64,000 nt of DNA from positions 1-64,000 of the forward strand of contig JASBVS010000047.1 of the NCBI GenBank assembly GCA_029960955.1, given 5' to 3'. This DNA is from Bacillota bacterium (GTDB taxonomy: Bacteria > Bacillota > Sulfobacillia > JAIMAT01). The notes under the pieces were generated by a model that searched no databases, was not told the DNA's origin, and saw nothing but the letters and a program-made list of their open reading frames with translations. Below, piece by piece: positions 8,249 through 17,116 of the stretch (the stretch's first letter is position 1; each line of letters begins with the position of its first letter). The position numbers and the translations under genes are program-made.

Positions 8249-9574
8249 GTGAAGCGCTACGATCGGCGCGAGTTCCTGAGACTGGGTCTCTACTCGAGCG
8301 TCGCGGTCGGATGGCTCCTCGCCGGCTGCGGCCCCCTGCCGACGGGAGGTTCTGCCCATACCGGGGCGGCCCGGGGAGGCCTCCTCGACATCTCCTTCTG
8401 GCACGGCAACTCGGGCCCGCTGGGCAAGATCCTCCAGACGCTCACCGACCGCTTCAACGCCTCGCAGGACAAGTACCGGATCAAGGCCGAGTTCGTCGGC
8501 GACTACACGACGCTCAACCAGAAGATCATGGCCGCGGTGGCCGCGGGCTCGCCGCCGGTCGCCGCCCAGGCCGGGGCGTACGGCGCGGTGGCCCAGTACC
8601 TGAAGGACGGACTCATCGTCCCGGTCGGGAAGTTCGTGGACGGATCGGACGGCCTCTCCCCCGACAGCGTGAAGGACATCTTCCCGGGCTTCATCGAGGA
8701 CAACACCTTCACGGTCGACGGCAAGCCCACGCTGGTCTCGTGGCCCTTCAACAAGTCGGTCCTCGTCCTCTACTACAACGGCACGATGCTGCAGGAGGCA
8801 GGCGTCGACGTCCCCGCCAGCTGGGACGACTTCGTCTCGGCCTCCCAGCGGCTGATGCAGGCGGGCAAGGTGCCGGCGGGGATCGGCTGGACCCCGGCGA
8901 GCGACTGGTTTGCGGCGCTTCTCCTGCAGAACGGCGGCACCCTCCTCTCGCCCGACGGCAGGCAGGCCGCCTTCGCCTCCGACGCGGGTGTCCGGGCGCT
9001 CACCTTCCTGCAGGAGCTCTACCAGAGGAAGATCATGTACCTGACCAAGTCGTTCGACTGGCAGAACGACCTGGTCCAGCGCAAGATCGCCTTCGCGGTC
9101 TCGACCATCGTCTCGCAGCAGTACATCCAGCAGGACCTGAAGGGGGCCTTCGACCTCGGCGTGGCGCCCCTGCCCGCCGGGGAGAGGAAGGCGACGGTGC
9201 TCTTCGGCTCGAACGGCGTCATCTTTGCGAAGGCGTCTCCGGAGGCGCAGGCGGGTGCGTGGGCCTTCTTCAAGTGGTGGGCCGAGCCGGAGCAGACGGC
9301 CTGGTGGTCGGTCAACTCGCACTACCTGCCCCTGCGCCGCTCCGCCCTGGACACCCAGCTGCTCAAGGGCCTCTTCGCCAAGGACCCCCGCCAGAAGGTG
9401 GCCCTGGAGTCGCTGGACTGGGCCCACCCCATGCCCGACAACGTGGCCGCCTGGGTGCGCGTCGATCCCGTGCTGACCGATGCCATCACGAAGGCGGTGA
9501 CGGGCCTCGCGTCGCCGCGGGACGCCCTCTCGGCGGCCGCCGAGCAGGCCGATGCGATCCTGCAGGCCTCCTGA
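8249..9574 (+). CDS. Sugar ABC transporter substrate-binding lipoprotein (family 1)
   Basis: The 441-residue product is an extracellular solute-binding protein of the UgpB/MalE type, which captures a sugar or glycerophosphodiester for the two permeases downstream. The leader MKRYDRREFLRLGLYSS contains a twin-arginine-like DRREFL motif, then a hydrophobic stretch ending in LLAGC, a lipobox; cleavage before that Cys would leave a membrane-attached lipoprotein. The body shows family features such as ISFWHGNSG near the mature N-terminus and VSWPFNKSVLVLYYN. The GTG start at 8249 has a GGGAGTGAGG ribosome binding site. No cognate ATPase is in the operon, so a shared MsmK/UgpC-like ATPase elsewhere is expected. 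Confidence 0.9.
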   Translation: MKRYDRREFLRLGLYSSVAVGWLLAGCGPLPTGGSAHTGAARGGLLDISFWHGNSGPLGKILQTLTDRFNASQDKYRIKAEFVGDYTTLNQKIMAAVAAGSPPVAAQAGAYGAVAQYLKDGLIVPVGKFVDGSDGLSPDSVKDIFPGFIEDNTFTVDGKPTLVSWPFNKSVLVLYYNGTMLQEAGVDVPASWDDFVSASQRLMQAGKVPAGIGWTPASDWFAALLLQNGGTLLSPDGRQAAFASDAGVRALTFLQELYQRKIMYLTKSFDWQNDLVQRKIAFAVSTIVSQQYIQQDLKGAFDLGVAPLPAGERKATVLFGSNGVIFAKASPEAQAGAWAFFKWWAEPEQTAWWSVNSHYLPLRRSALDTQLLKGLFAKDPRQKVALESLDWAHPMPDNVAAWVRVDPVLTDAITKAVTGLASPRDALSAAAEQADAILQAS

Positions 9575-9638
9575 ACGGCCGGCGGGGAGGCGCGCCTCGC
9601 TCCGCGGGGGGCCGCGCCTCCCGGGAGGGCGGGCGTAG

Positions 9639-10664
9639 ATGGCGACCGGGCAGGCGACGCTGCGGCAGGCGGGCGCGGCGCGGGCGCGGAGGAGGTTCCC
9701 GCGCCCGCTGGGGGCCTACGCATACCTCCTGCCGGCCTCCCTTCTCCTCGCGGCTTTCCAGGTCTACCCGCTCTTCTACGGCGCCTACGTCTCCCTGCAC
9801 CGCTGGGGGCTGGTGCCCGGGGAGTTCGTCGGCCTCGCCAACTACCGCGCGGTGCTGGCCGATCCGGACTTCTGGCACTCCCTTCTGGTCACCCTCTTCT
9901 ACGTCCTGGGCACGGTGCCGGTCGAGATGATCCTGGGGTTCGCGCTGGCCTGGCTCCTCTTCCAGCCGATCCGCGGCCGCGCGCTCTTCCGCCTCCTCTA
10001 CTTCCTCCCCTACGTCACCTCGATGGTCGCTCTGGGCCTGGTCTGGTCGTGGATCTTCAACGCCAACTTCGGGCTGCTCAACGCGCTCCTGCGCCTGCTC
10101 CACCTCGCGCCCCTGAACTGGCTGCTCGAGCCCCGCGGGATCCTCACCCTCCTGCGGGGCGGCACGCACCTCGAGCCCTGGACCGGGGGCCCCTCCCTGG
10201 CCCTGCTCTGCGTCGCCGCGGTGACGGTCTGGTACTACGCCGGCCTGCACGCGGTCGTCTATCTGGCGGGGCTTTCGGCCGTCCCGCGCGAGGTGCTGGA
10301 GGCGGCGCGCATCGACGGGGCGGCGGGCTGGCGCCTTCTCCGCAGGGTCATCCTGCCGCTGCTCTCGCCCACGACGTACTTCCTCGCCGTCGTGGCCACC
10401 GTCGGGGCGTTCCAGTCCTTCGCCCTGGTCTACACGCTGACGGCGCCGTCGGGAGGCGGCGCGGCCGGCGGCCCCCTGGAGACGACGAAGGTCGTCACGC
10501 TCTACATCTTCAACGCCTTCTACTCGGAGTTCCGCGTCGGCTACGCGCAGGCGGCGGCCTTCCTGCTCTTCGTCCTCCTGCTGGGCCTGACGCTCCTGCA
10601 GATGCGCTTCGCGGCCCGCCGCGTCACCTACCTCGGCGGGCTCCAAGGGGGGAACGAGCCGTGA
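9639..10664 (+). CDS. Sugar ABC transporter permease (MalF/UgpA type)
   Basis: A 341-residue inner-membrane subunit with about six transmembrane helices, starting at the ATG at 9639 after GGGAGGGCGGGCG. The ATPase-docking EAA loop is readable as VPREVLEAARIDGAAGWRLLRRVILPLL, close to the consensus EAAxxDGAxxxxxFxxIxLPxL. An inserted loop (around LRGGTHLEPWTGG) lies before the EAA region. Its stop overlaps the next permease start as GTGA, consistent with a heterodimeric membrane channel. Confidence 0.92.
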   Translation: MATGQATLRQAGAARARRRFPRPLGAYAYLLPASLLLAAFQVYPLFYGAYVSLHRWGLVPGEFVGLANYRAVLADPDFWHSLLVTLFYVLGTVPVEMILGFALAWLLFQPIRGRALFRLLYFLPYVTSMVALGLVWSWIFNANFGLLNALLRLLHLAPLNWLLEPRGILTLLRGGTHLEPWTGGPSLALLCVAAVTVWYYAGLHAVVYLAGLSAVPREVLEAARIDGAAGWRLLRRVILPLLSPTTYFLAVVATVGAFQSFALVYTLTAPSGGGAAGGPLETTKVVTLYIFNAFYSEFRVGYAQAAAFLLFVLLLGLTLLQMRFAARRVTYLGGLQGGNEP

Positions 10665-11518
10665 GGAAGCACCTCGGCCGCCTACGCGCGCGGGGGCGCG
10701 GTCTCCTGCTCGGCCGGCTGGGCACCTATGCGGGCCTCCTGGCGGGGGCGGTCGTCACATCCTTCCCCTTCTACTGGATGATCACGTCGGGACTCAAGTC
10801 GAACCTGGAGGCCGTCCGTTTCCCGCCGACCCTTCTGCCGCACGCCTGGGAGTGGTCGAACTACGCCGCGGCCTGGTCCGCGGCGCCCTTCGCGCGCTAC
10901 TTCCTCAACTCGGCGGTCTTCTCGCTGGGCGTGGCGCTCTGCGTCACCGTCACCTCGGCGCTGGCCGCCTACGCCTTCGCCTACCTCGCCTTCCCGGGCC
11001 GCGACCTGCTCTTCACCCTCTTCGTGGCCACGCTGCTGGTGCCGCCGGAGATCACCCTCATCCCCGACTTCGTGCTGATCCGCGCCCTCGGCTGGTACGA
11101 CACCTTCGCCGGCCTCGTCCTGCCCCTGGGCGCGAGCGCCCTCTCGGTCTTCCTGTTGCGACAGATCTTCCTCGGCATCCCGCGCGAACTGCACGAGGCG
11201 GCGCGGATCGACGGCTGCCCTCCGTGGCTCTTCTTCTGGCGCTTCGTCCTCCCCCTGGGCGCTCCAGGGCTCGCCGTGGTGGGGCTCCTCGCCTTCCTCC
11301 GCGCCTGGAACGACCTCCTCTGGCCGCTGATCGCCACGTCCTCCGACCGCATGCGGACCGTCCAGGTGGGGCTCCTCACCTTCTCCCAGGACGTGAGCAC
11401 CGAGTACAACCTGCTCATGGCGGCGGCGACCATGGTGGTCCTGCCCACGGTGGCCGCCTTCCTGATCGCCCAGCGGCAGCTGATCGAGGGGATCGCCGCC
11501 ACGGGGGTGCGGGGATGA
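10661..11518 (+). CDS. Sugar ABC transporter permease (MalG/UgpE type)
   Basis: The GTG at 10661 overlaps the preceding stop (GTGA) and yields 285 residues; the frame is open further upstream only by chance. It has about six membrane helices and a C-terminal EAA loop, IPRELHEAARIDGCPPWLFFWRFVLPL, followed by a helix and a short tail, as in MalG/UgpE proteins. It pairs with the upstream permease. The EAA loop contains the conserved glycine after the aspartate, so it should couple to an ATPase encoded elsewhere. Confidence 0.92.
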   Translation: MRKHLGRLRARGRGLLLGRLGTYAGLLAGAVVTSFPFYWMITSGLKSNLEAVRFPPTLLPHAWEWSNYAAAWSAAPFARYFLNSAVFSLGVALCVTVTSALAAYAFAYLAFPGRDLLFTLFVATLLVPPEITLIPDFVLIRALGWYDTFAGLVLPLGASALSVFLLRQIFLGIPRELHEAARIDGCPPWLFFWRFVLPLGAPGLAVVGLLAFLRAWNDLLWPLIATSSDRMRTVQVGLLTFSQDVSTEYNLLMAAATMVVLPTVAAFLIAQRQLIEGIAATGVRG

Positions 11519-12744
11519 CGGCCGGCGGCGAACCGCGCCTCCGCATCCTGGGCGGGGTCGGCACCATCGGCGGGACGAAGGTCCTCGTCGAGGAAGGCGG
11601 CTTCTCCGTCCTGCTCGACTGCGGCCGCCCCTACATGCCGGGAAGGGAGTGGTTCGAGGGGCCGGTCCGGCCCCGGCCGGGCCGGGAGGTCCGCGACCTG
11701 GTGGCGACGGGAGCCGCGCCCGACCTGCCGGCGCTCTACGAGGGCGGAGCGGCCGCCCCGGCCGTCTTCGTCAGCCACGTCCACCAGGACCACATGGGGC
11801 TCCTGCCCTACCTGGCCGAAGGCGTGGAGGTCTGGATGACCGGCGAGTCGGAGGCGCTCTTGCGCACGCTCGTCGCCGACGACCCCGCCCTCGACCGGCC
11901 GCGCGCCTACCGCGTCATCGAGCCGGGGCGCCCGGTCCGGGTGGGCCCCCTCACCGTGCGCGCCTTCCCCGTCGACCACGACGTGCCGGGAGCCTGCGCC
12001 TACGCCGTGGAGACCTCCGCCGGCGCGGTCGTCTACACGGGCGACCTGCGGACCCACGGCCTCCACCCGGAGAGGACCTGGTCCTTCGTCTCGGCGGCCC
12101 GCGAGCTCGAGCCGGTGGCGCTCGTCGTCGAGGGAACCCGGCTGGGCCTGGAGGAGGAGCCGGAGCTCCCCGAGGAGGAAGTGGCCCCGACCATCGCGCG
12201 CCTGGCCGCGGAGGCGCCGGGCCTCGTGCTCCTCGGCCTCTATCCCCGCAACGTGGAGCGCATCCGGGCGACGGCCGCCGCCCTGGCCGGGGCGGGCCGG
12301 ACGGTGGCGGCGGATCCCGTCTGGCTCCGCCTCGCGGGCCCCTGCCCCGGCCTGGCCCCGGACCCGGGCGCCGAGGCGGTGGCCGCCGAGCCGCGCCGCT
12401 GGGCGGTGCCGATGGAACTGGCGCGGCTGCCGGAGCTGATCGACCTGCGACCTCCGGCCGGGTCGCTCTTCATCCACGCCGGCGGCGACCCGGTCGGCCG
12501 CTTTCACCCGCAGTTCGGGCTCCTGCTCCGCTGGCTGGAGCGCTTCGGCGTGGCGTACGTGCCCGTGCCCTGCAGCGGGCACGCCCGCCCGGCCGACCTG
12601 CACCGCATCGCCGCGGGCGTCGCCGCGACCGTCGTCCTTCCCGTGCACAGCCTGCACCCGGAGGCGTTCCCGGCCGCCGGCCTGCGCGTCCTGCTGCCCG
12701 AAGCGGGACGGAGCTACGACCTGCGCTCCTTCCGCCGCCCGTGA
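11515..12744 (+). CDS. Metallo-beta-lactamase fold, beta-CASP/RNase J-like protein
   Basis: The ATG at 11515 overlaps the permease stop as ATGA and gives 409 residues. The metal site motif H-x-H-x-D-H is present as SHVHQDHMG; a later VVYTGDLRTHG resembles the motif contributing an aspartate ligand, and a C-terminal CSGHARPADL followed by VLPVHS matches the beta-CASP motifs of RNase J and CPSF-type nucleases. It is shorter than RNase J (about 555 residues), lacking that enzyme's C-terminal domain. Hydrolysis of RNA or of another phosphoester is possible. Being tightly coupled to a sugar transporter is unusual and leaves the biological role open. Confidence 0.75.
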   Translation: MTAGGEPRLRILGGVGTIGGTKVLVEEGGFSVLLDCGRPYMPGREWFEGPVRPRPGREVRDLVATGAAPDLPALYEGGAAAPAVFVSHVHQDHMGLLPYLAEGVEVWMTGESEALLRTLVADDPALDRPRAYRVIEPGRPVRVGPLTVRAFPVDHDVPGACAYAVETSAGAVVYTGDLRTHGLHPERTWSFVSAARELEPVALVVEGTRLGLEEEPELPEEEVAPTIARLAAEAPGLVLLGLYPRNVERIRATAAALAGAGRTVAADPVWLRLAGPCPGLAPDPGAEAVAAEPRRWAVPMELARLPELIDLRPPAGSLFIHAGGDPVGRFHPQFGLLLRWLERFGVAYVPVPCSGHARPADLHRIAAGVAATVVLPVHSLHPEAFPAAGLRVLLPEAGRSYDLRSFRRP

Positions 12745-12760
12745 GGGGCCGCCCTGGCCC

Positions 12761-12807
12761 GGGCCGGCCGGCAGCTTGCCCGCTCGGCGCGGCGCGGGCC
12801 GGCCGGG
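12761..12807. terminator. GC-rich inverted repeats between convergent genes
   Basis: Two copies of GGGCCGGCCGG (12761-12771 and 12796-12806), each built on the palindrome GGCCGGCC, lie in the 64-base gap between the convergent beta-CASP and aminotransferase genes. The arms can pair with each other. No T-run follows on either strand. Confidence 0.3.
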
Positions 12808-12808
12808 C

Positions 12809-14161
12809 TCACCCCCTGCCGGGGGCCTCGCCGGCGTGGAGCGCCATCTCCTTCGCCACCTCGGCCGCCGCTTCCAGCACGCGCTCGATCTCCTCCTCGC
12901 CGTGGGCCGTCGAGAGGGCGCCGCCGCCGTTGACGAGGTAGACGCCGTGGGCCAGCATCCCCAGGCGGAACTGGTGGTCGCGCCGGTAGAGGTCCGTCTT
13001 CCGCTCCACGTCCTCGTTGTTCCGGATCTCCGCCTCCGGCGGGTCGGGGAAGGCGACGGAGAAGAGCGAGCCGACGCCGAAGACGCGCGCCGGGAGGCCC
13101 GCCGCCGCGAAGGCTTCCTCCAGACCCCGCCGCAGCCGCTCCCCCTTCGCCTCCAGCTCCTCGTAGAGGGCCGGCGCCTGCTCCTCCAGGTAGCCCACCA
13201 TGGCCAGGCCGGCCGCCATGGCCGCCGGCATCGCGGAGAAGGTGCCGCCGCCGGCCAGCACCGCCTCCCCTTTGCCGAGACCCGCGAGGGGGCTGGCCCT
13301 CTCCAGGATCTCCCGGCGGCCGGCGATCACCGCCACGGGCATGCCGCCGCCCACCACCTTGCCCAGCGTGAAGAGGTCGGGCGTGACGCCGTAGAAGCCC
13401 TGGGCGCCGGTCAGGCCGAGGCGGAAGCCGGTGATCACCTCGTCCAGGATGAGGAGGGCCCCGGCGCGCTCGGTCAGCTCCCGGACCCGCTGGAGGTACC
13501 CGGGCTCGGGCGGGACGAAGGCGTTCTGGACCGGCTCGAGGATCACCGCCGCCAGCTCCGAGCCGTACCGCTCCACGGCGCGCCGGGTGTCCTCGAAGTC
13601 GTTGTACGAGAAGGCGTCCACCGCCTCGTCCACGCCCGGCGGCAGGCCCGCGCTCTCCGGCAGCTCCATGGGCGCGTGGACCGCCCGGGCCAGGTCGCTG
13701 TTGCCGCCGTGCCAGCCGCCGCGGGCCTTGAGGACCACCTTCCTGCCGGTGAAGGCCCGGGCGAGGCGGACCGCGTACATGGTCGCCTCCGTCCCGCTGA
13801 CGCAGAAGCGGACCTCCTCGGCGGCAGGAAGCAACCGGACCAGCGTCTCCGCCAGCTCCACCTGGAGCGGGTGGACGATCCCCCAGTGCGCCCCCTCCGC
13901 CGCCTGGGCGAGGAAGCGCTCCATCACCGGCCGCGGCCGGTGGCCCAGGATGTGGGCGTAGTGGCCCATCCAGAGATCGACGTAGCGGTTGCCGTCCACG
14001 TCCCAGACGTAGGCGCCGTCCGCCCGCTCGACGAAGAGCGGGTAGGGGGCGAAGTAGCGCAGGTTGTGGCTGACGCCGCCCGGCGTCACGCGGCGCGCGC
14101 GCTCGTAGAGCCGCCTCGAACCGGGGGTCATCTCCCGGTAGCGCTCGGAGAAGAAGGACAA
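12809..14161 (-). CDS. Class III aminotransferase, glutamate-1-semialdehyde aminomutase-like
   Basis: A 450-residue PLP-dependent enzyme starting at TTG 14161 behind GGAAGGAAGGTGG. It begins SERYREMTPGSRRLYERARRVTPGGVSHNLRYF, close to the start of HemL-like proteins, and shows the cofactor motifs FCVSGTEATMYAVRLARA, LLILDEVITGFR and the PLP lysine in LFTLGKVVGGGMPVAVIAG. HemL interconverts glutamate-1-semialdehyde and 5-aminolevulinate, but many relatives are transaminases acting on other amino compounds. Its position beside a branched-chain amino acid importer, with no haem genes nearby, makes a catabolic aminotransferase at least as likely. Confidence 0.8.
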   Translation of the reverse strand: MSFFSERYREMTPGSRRLYERARRVTPGGVSHNLRYFAPYPLFVERADGAYVWDVDGNRYVDLWMGHYAHILGHRPRPVMERFLAQAAEGAHWGIVHPLQVELAETLVRLLPAAEEVRFCVSGTEATMYAVRLARAFTGRKVVLKARGGWHGGNSDLARAVHAPMELPESAGLPPGVDEAVDAFSYNDFEDTRRAVERYGSELAAVILEPVQNAFVPPEPGYLQRVRELTERAGALLILDEVITGFRLGLTGAQGFYGVTPDLFTLGKVVGGGMPVAVIAGRREILERASPLAGLGKGEAVLAGGGTFSAMPAAMAAGLAMVGYLEEQAPALYEELEAKGERLRRGLEEAFAAAGLPARVFGVGSLFSVAFPDPPEAEIRNNEDVERKTDLYRRDHQFRLGMLAHGVYLVNGGGALSTAHGEEEIERVLEAAAEVAKEMALHAGEAPGRG

Positions 14162-14185
14162 GGCTCTTCCACCTTCCTTCCCTCA

Positions 14186-14266
14186 GGATGGGGGCACCCG
14201 CTCGGTCCGGGCGCCCGCTCGGGCACCTTCTCAGGCACCGGCTCGGACACCTGCCCGCGCACCCCT
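14186..14266. repeat. Degenerate short tandem repeat in intergenic gap
   Basis: Between the aminotransferase and LivF the sequence repeats imperfect 12-14 base units of the form GGGCACCCGCTC, GGGCGCCCGCTC, GGGCACCTTCTCA and GGCACCGGCTCGGA. The units drift towards 14266. No coding or regulatory meaning is evident. Confidence 0.4.
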
Positions 14267-14971
<705 letters not shown>

Positions 14972-15009
14972 GCGAGGCGTCGCAGTCGTCGCGATGGTCG
15001 ACCCCCTCC

Positions 15010-17112
15010 TCAAACCGCGCTCCGGCCGAGGTAGGCCTCGATCACGCGCGGATCGTGGCGGACCTGGTCGGGCGCCCCCTCGCTGATCTTGGCGCCGTGG
15101 TCGAGGACGGTGATCACGTCGGAGATGCTCATGACCACCTTCATGTCGTGCTCGATCAGCAGGATGGTCAGCCCCATCCCCGAGCGGAGGTCCTCGATCA
15201 GCTCGAGCAGCGCCGCGGTCTCGCGCGGGTTCATGCCGGCCGCGGGCTCGTCCAGGAGGAGCAGGCGCGGCTCCGCGGCCAGGGCGCGGGCGATCTCCAG
15301 CCGCCGCTGGCTTCCGTAGGGCAGGTTGCGGGCCAGCTCGTTCTCCAGGCCGGCCAGGCCGACATAGCGGAGGAGCTCCGCGGCGCGGTCGACGGCCTCC
15401 GACTCCTCCCTGCGCATGCGGGGCGAGCGGAAGAGGACGTCGGCCAGGTTGGAGCGGAGATGGATGTGCCGCCCCACCAGCACGTTCTCCAGCGCCGTCA
15501 TCTCGCGGAAGAGCCGGATGTTCTGGAAGGTGCGGCTGATTCCGCGCAGGGCCACGTCCTCGGGCTGGAGGCCCGAGATCGGCCGGCCCTCGAAGAGGAT
15601 CCGGCCGCCGTCGGGCCGGTAGGTGCCGGTGATCATGTTGAAGAGGGTGGTCTTGCCCGCCCCGTTGGGCCCGATGAGGCTGTGGACGTGGCCGCCCCGG
15701 ACCGTCATCTCCACCGCGTCGATGGCCACCAGCCCGCCGAAGCGCTTGGTCACGCCCTGGACGAGAAGCAGCGGGTCCGCCGCGGGGTCCGCCGCCGGGG
15801 CCGGGGCGGGGGCTGCCTTGGCGCGCGCCTCGGCCCGCGCCGGCCGCTCTGTCGCGCGCGGTCGCGCCGCCGCCGGCGCCGCCGGCGCCAGCGCCAGCTG
15901 GACGTGGCGCCGCCTGGCCGGGACGAGGCCGCCGGGCCGCAGGACGGCCATGACCAGCAGGATCAGGCCGAAGATCAGCTGGTGGTACTGCGCGGGGTTC
16001 AGCTCCGGCGGGATGGAGAAGCCGAAGCGGGCGCCCAGGCTGTTCAGCCAGTCGGAGAGCCCGCCCAGCACCTGGATGTTGAGCAGCGTCACGACGGCCG
16101 CGCCCAGGGCGACCCCCGGCAGGCTTCCCATGCCGCCCAGGACGATCATGGAGACCACGCCGATGGACTCCATGAACGTGAAGCTGGTGGGGTCGACGTA
16201 GCCCTGCTTGGCGGCGAAGATGACGCCCATCACCCCGGCGAAGGAGGCGCCGCAGGCGAAGGCCAGCAGCTTGGTGGCGACCAGCCGGATGCCCATGGCG
16301 CGCGCGGCCGGCTCGTCCTCGCGCATCGCCATCCAGGCGCGGCCGACGCGCGAGCTCTCGAGCCGCTGGGCCACCAGGATGATCACACCCACCAGGACCA
16401 GGGTGATGAAGTAGTAGTCGATGGGCTGGCCCAGCTGGACGGAGAGGATCTGCGGAGCCTGCACGCCGGGCAGCCCGATCGAGCCGTTGGTGATCCCGTT
16501 GAGCCCCGCGGCCAGGAGGCGGATGATCTCGCCGAAGCCCAGCGTGACGATGGCCAGGTAGTCGCCGTGCAACCGGAGCACGGGCACGCCCAGCGCGGCG
16601 CCCATCAGCGCGCCCACCGCCAGCCCGAAGAGCAGGAAGGGCCAGAACCAGCCGCCCCCCAGCGCCCCGTGGACGAAGGGCAGGAAGCGGGCCGCCTGCC
16701 CGGTGGAGAAGATGGCCCAGAGGTACGAACCCGTGGCGTAGAAGGCCACGTAGCCCAGGTCGAGCAGGCCGGCCAGGCCCACCACGATGTTGAGGCCCAG
16801 CGCCAGCGCCACGTAGATGGCCACCGTGGTGGCGACGCCGACGAAGAACGGGTTGGCGCCGGCCACCAGCGGGAAGACCAGCCCCATCTCCACCGCGGCG
16901 AGGCCCGCCTGCCAGGCGGGGCGGAGCGCCCGCGCCCCGAAGACCAGGGCCAGGTTGGCCAGGAAGAGCAGGAAGGCGATGATCGACTGCGGGAAGAGCC
17001 GCAGCAGCGAGGCGGTCAGCAGCAGGTAGACGACCACCGTCGCCGCCTGGGCGGCCGCGCCTCCCGGCAGCCGCAGCCGGTAGCGTTCCAGCGACCTGCC
17101 GAGCCCGGACAC
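15010..17112 (-). CDS. livM-livG: LivM permease-LivG ATPase fusion of the branched-chain amino acid importer
   Basis: One 700-residue polypeptide holds two normally separate subunits. Residues 1 to about 405 are a LivM-type permease with roughly ten membrane helices and motifs such as LNIVVGLAGLLDLGYVAFYATGSY and GDYLAIVTLGFGEIIR. A linker rich in Ala, Pro and Arg (about 408-450) leads into a LivG-type ATPase: Walker A GPNGAGKTT, signature PYGSQRRLEIARALA, Walker B LLLLDEPAAGMNP, and ILLIEHDMKVV. There is no stop or frameshift between the halves. It lies four bases downstream of livH and overlaps the livF region. Import of Leu/Ile/Val or related amino acids is inferred from the cluster. Confidence 0.92.
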   Translation of the reverse strand: MSGLGRSLERYRLRLPGGAAAQAATVVVYLLLTASLLRLFPQSIIAFLLFLANLALVFGARALRPAWQAGLAAVEMGLVFPLVAGANPFFVGVATTVAIYVALALGLNIVVGLAGLLDLGYVAFYATGSYLWAIFSTGQAARFLPFVHGALGGGWFWPFLLFGLAVGALMGAALGVPVLRLHGDYLAIVTLGFGEIIRLLAAGLNGITNGSIGLPGVQAPQILSVQLGQPIDYYFITLVLVGVIILVAQRLESSRVGRAWMAMREDEPAARAMGIRLVATKLLAFACGASFAGVMGVIFAAKQGYVDPTSFTFMESIGVVSMIVLGGMGSLPGVALGAAVVTLLNIQVLGGLSDWLNSLGARFGFSIPPELNPAQYHQLIFGLILLVMAVLRPGGLVPARRRHVQLALAPAAPAAARPRATERPARAEARAKAAPAPAPAADPAADPLLLVQGVTKRFGGLVAIDAVEMTVRGGHVHSLIGPNGAGKTTLFNMITGTYRPDGGRILFEGRPISGLQPEDVALRGISRTFQNIRLFREMTALENVLVGRHIHLRSNLADVLFRSPRMRREESEAVDRAAELLRYVGLAGLENELARNLPYGSQRRLEIARALAAEPRLLLLDEPAAGMNPRETAALLELIEDLRSGMGLTILLIEHDMKVVMSISDVITVLDHGAKISEGAPDQVRHDPRVIEAYLGRSAV

Positions 17113-17116
17113 GGCC

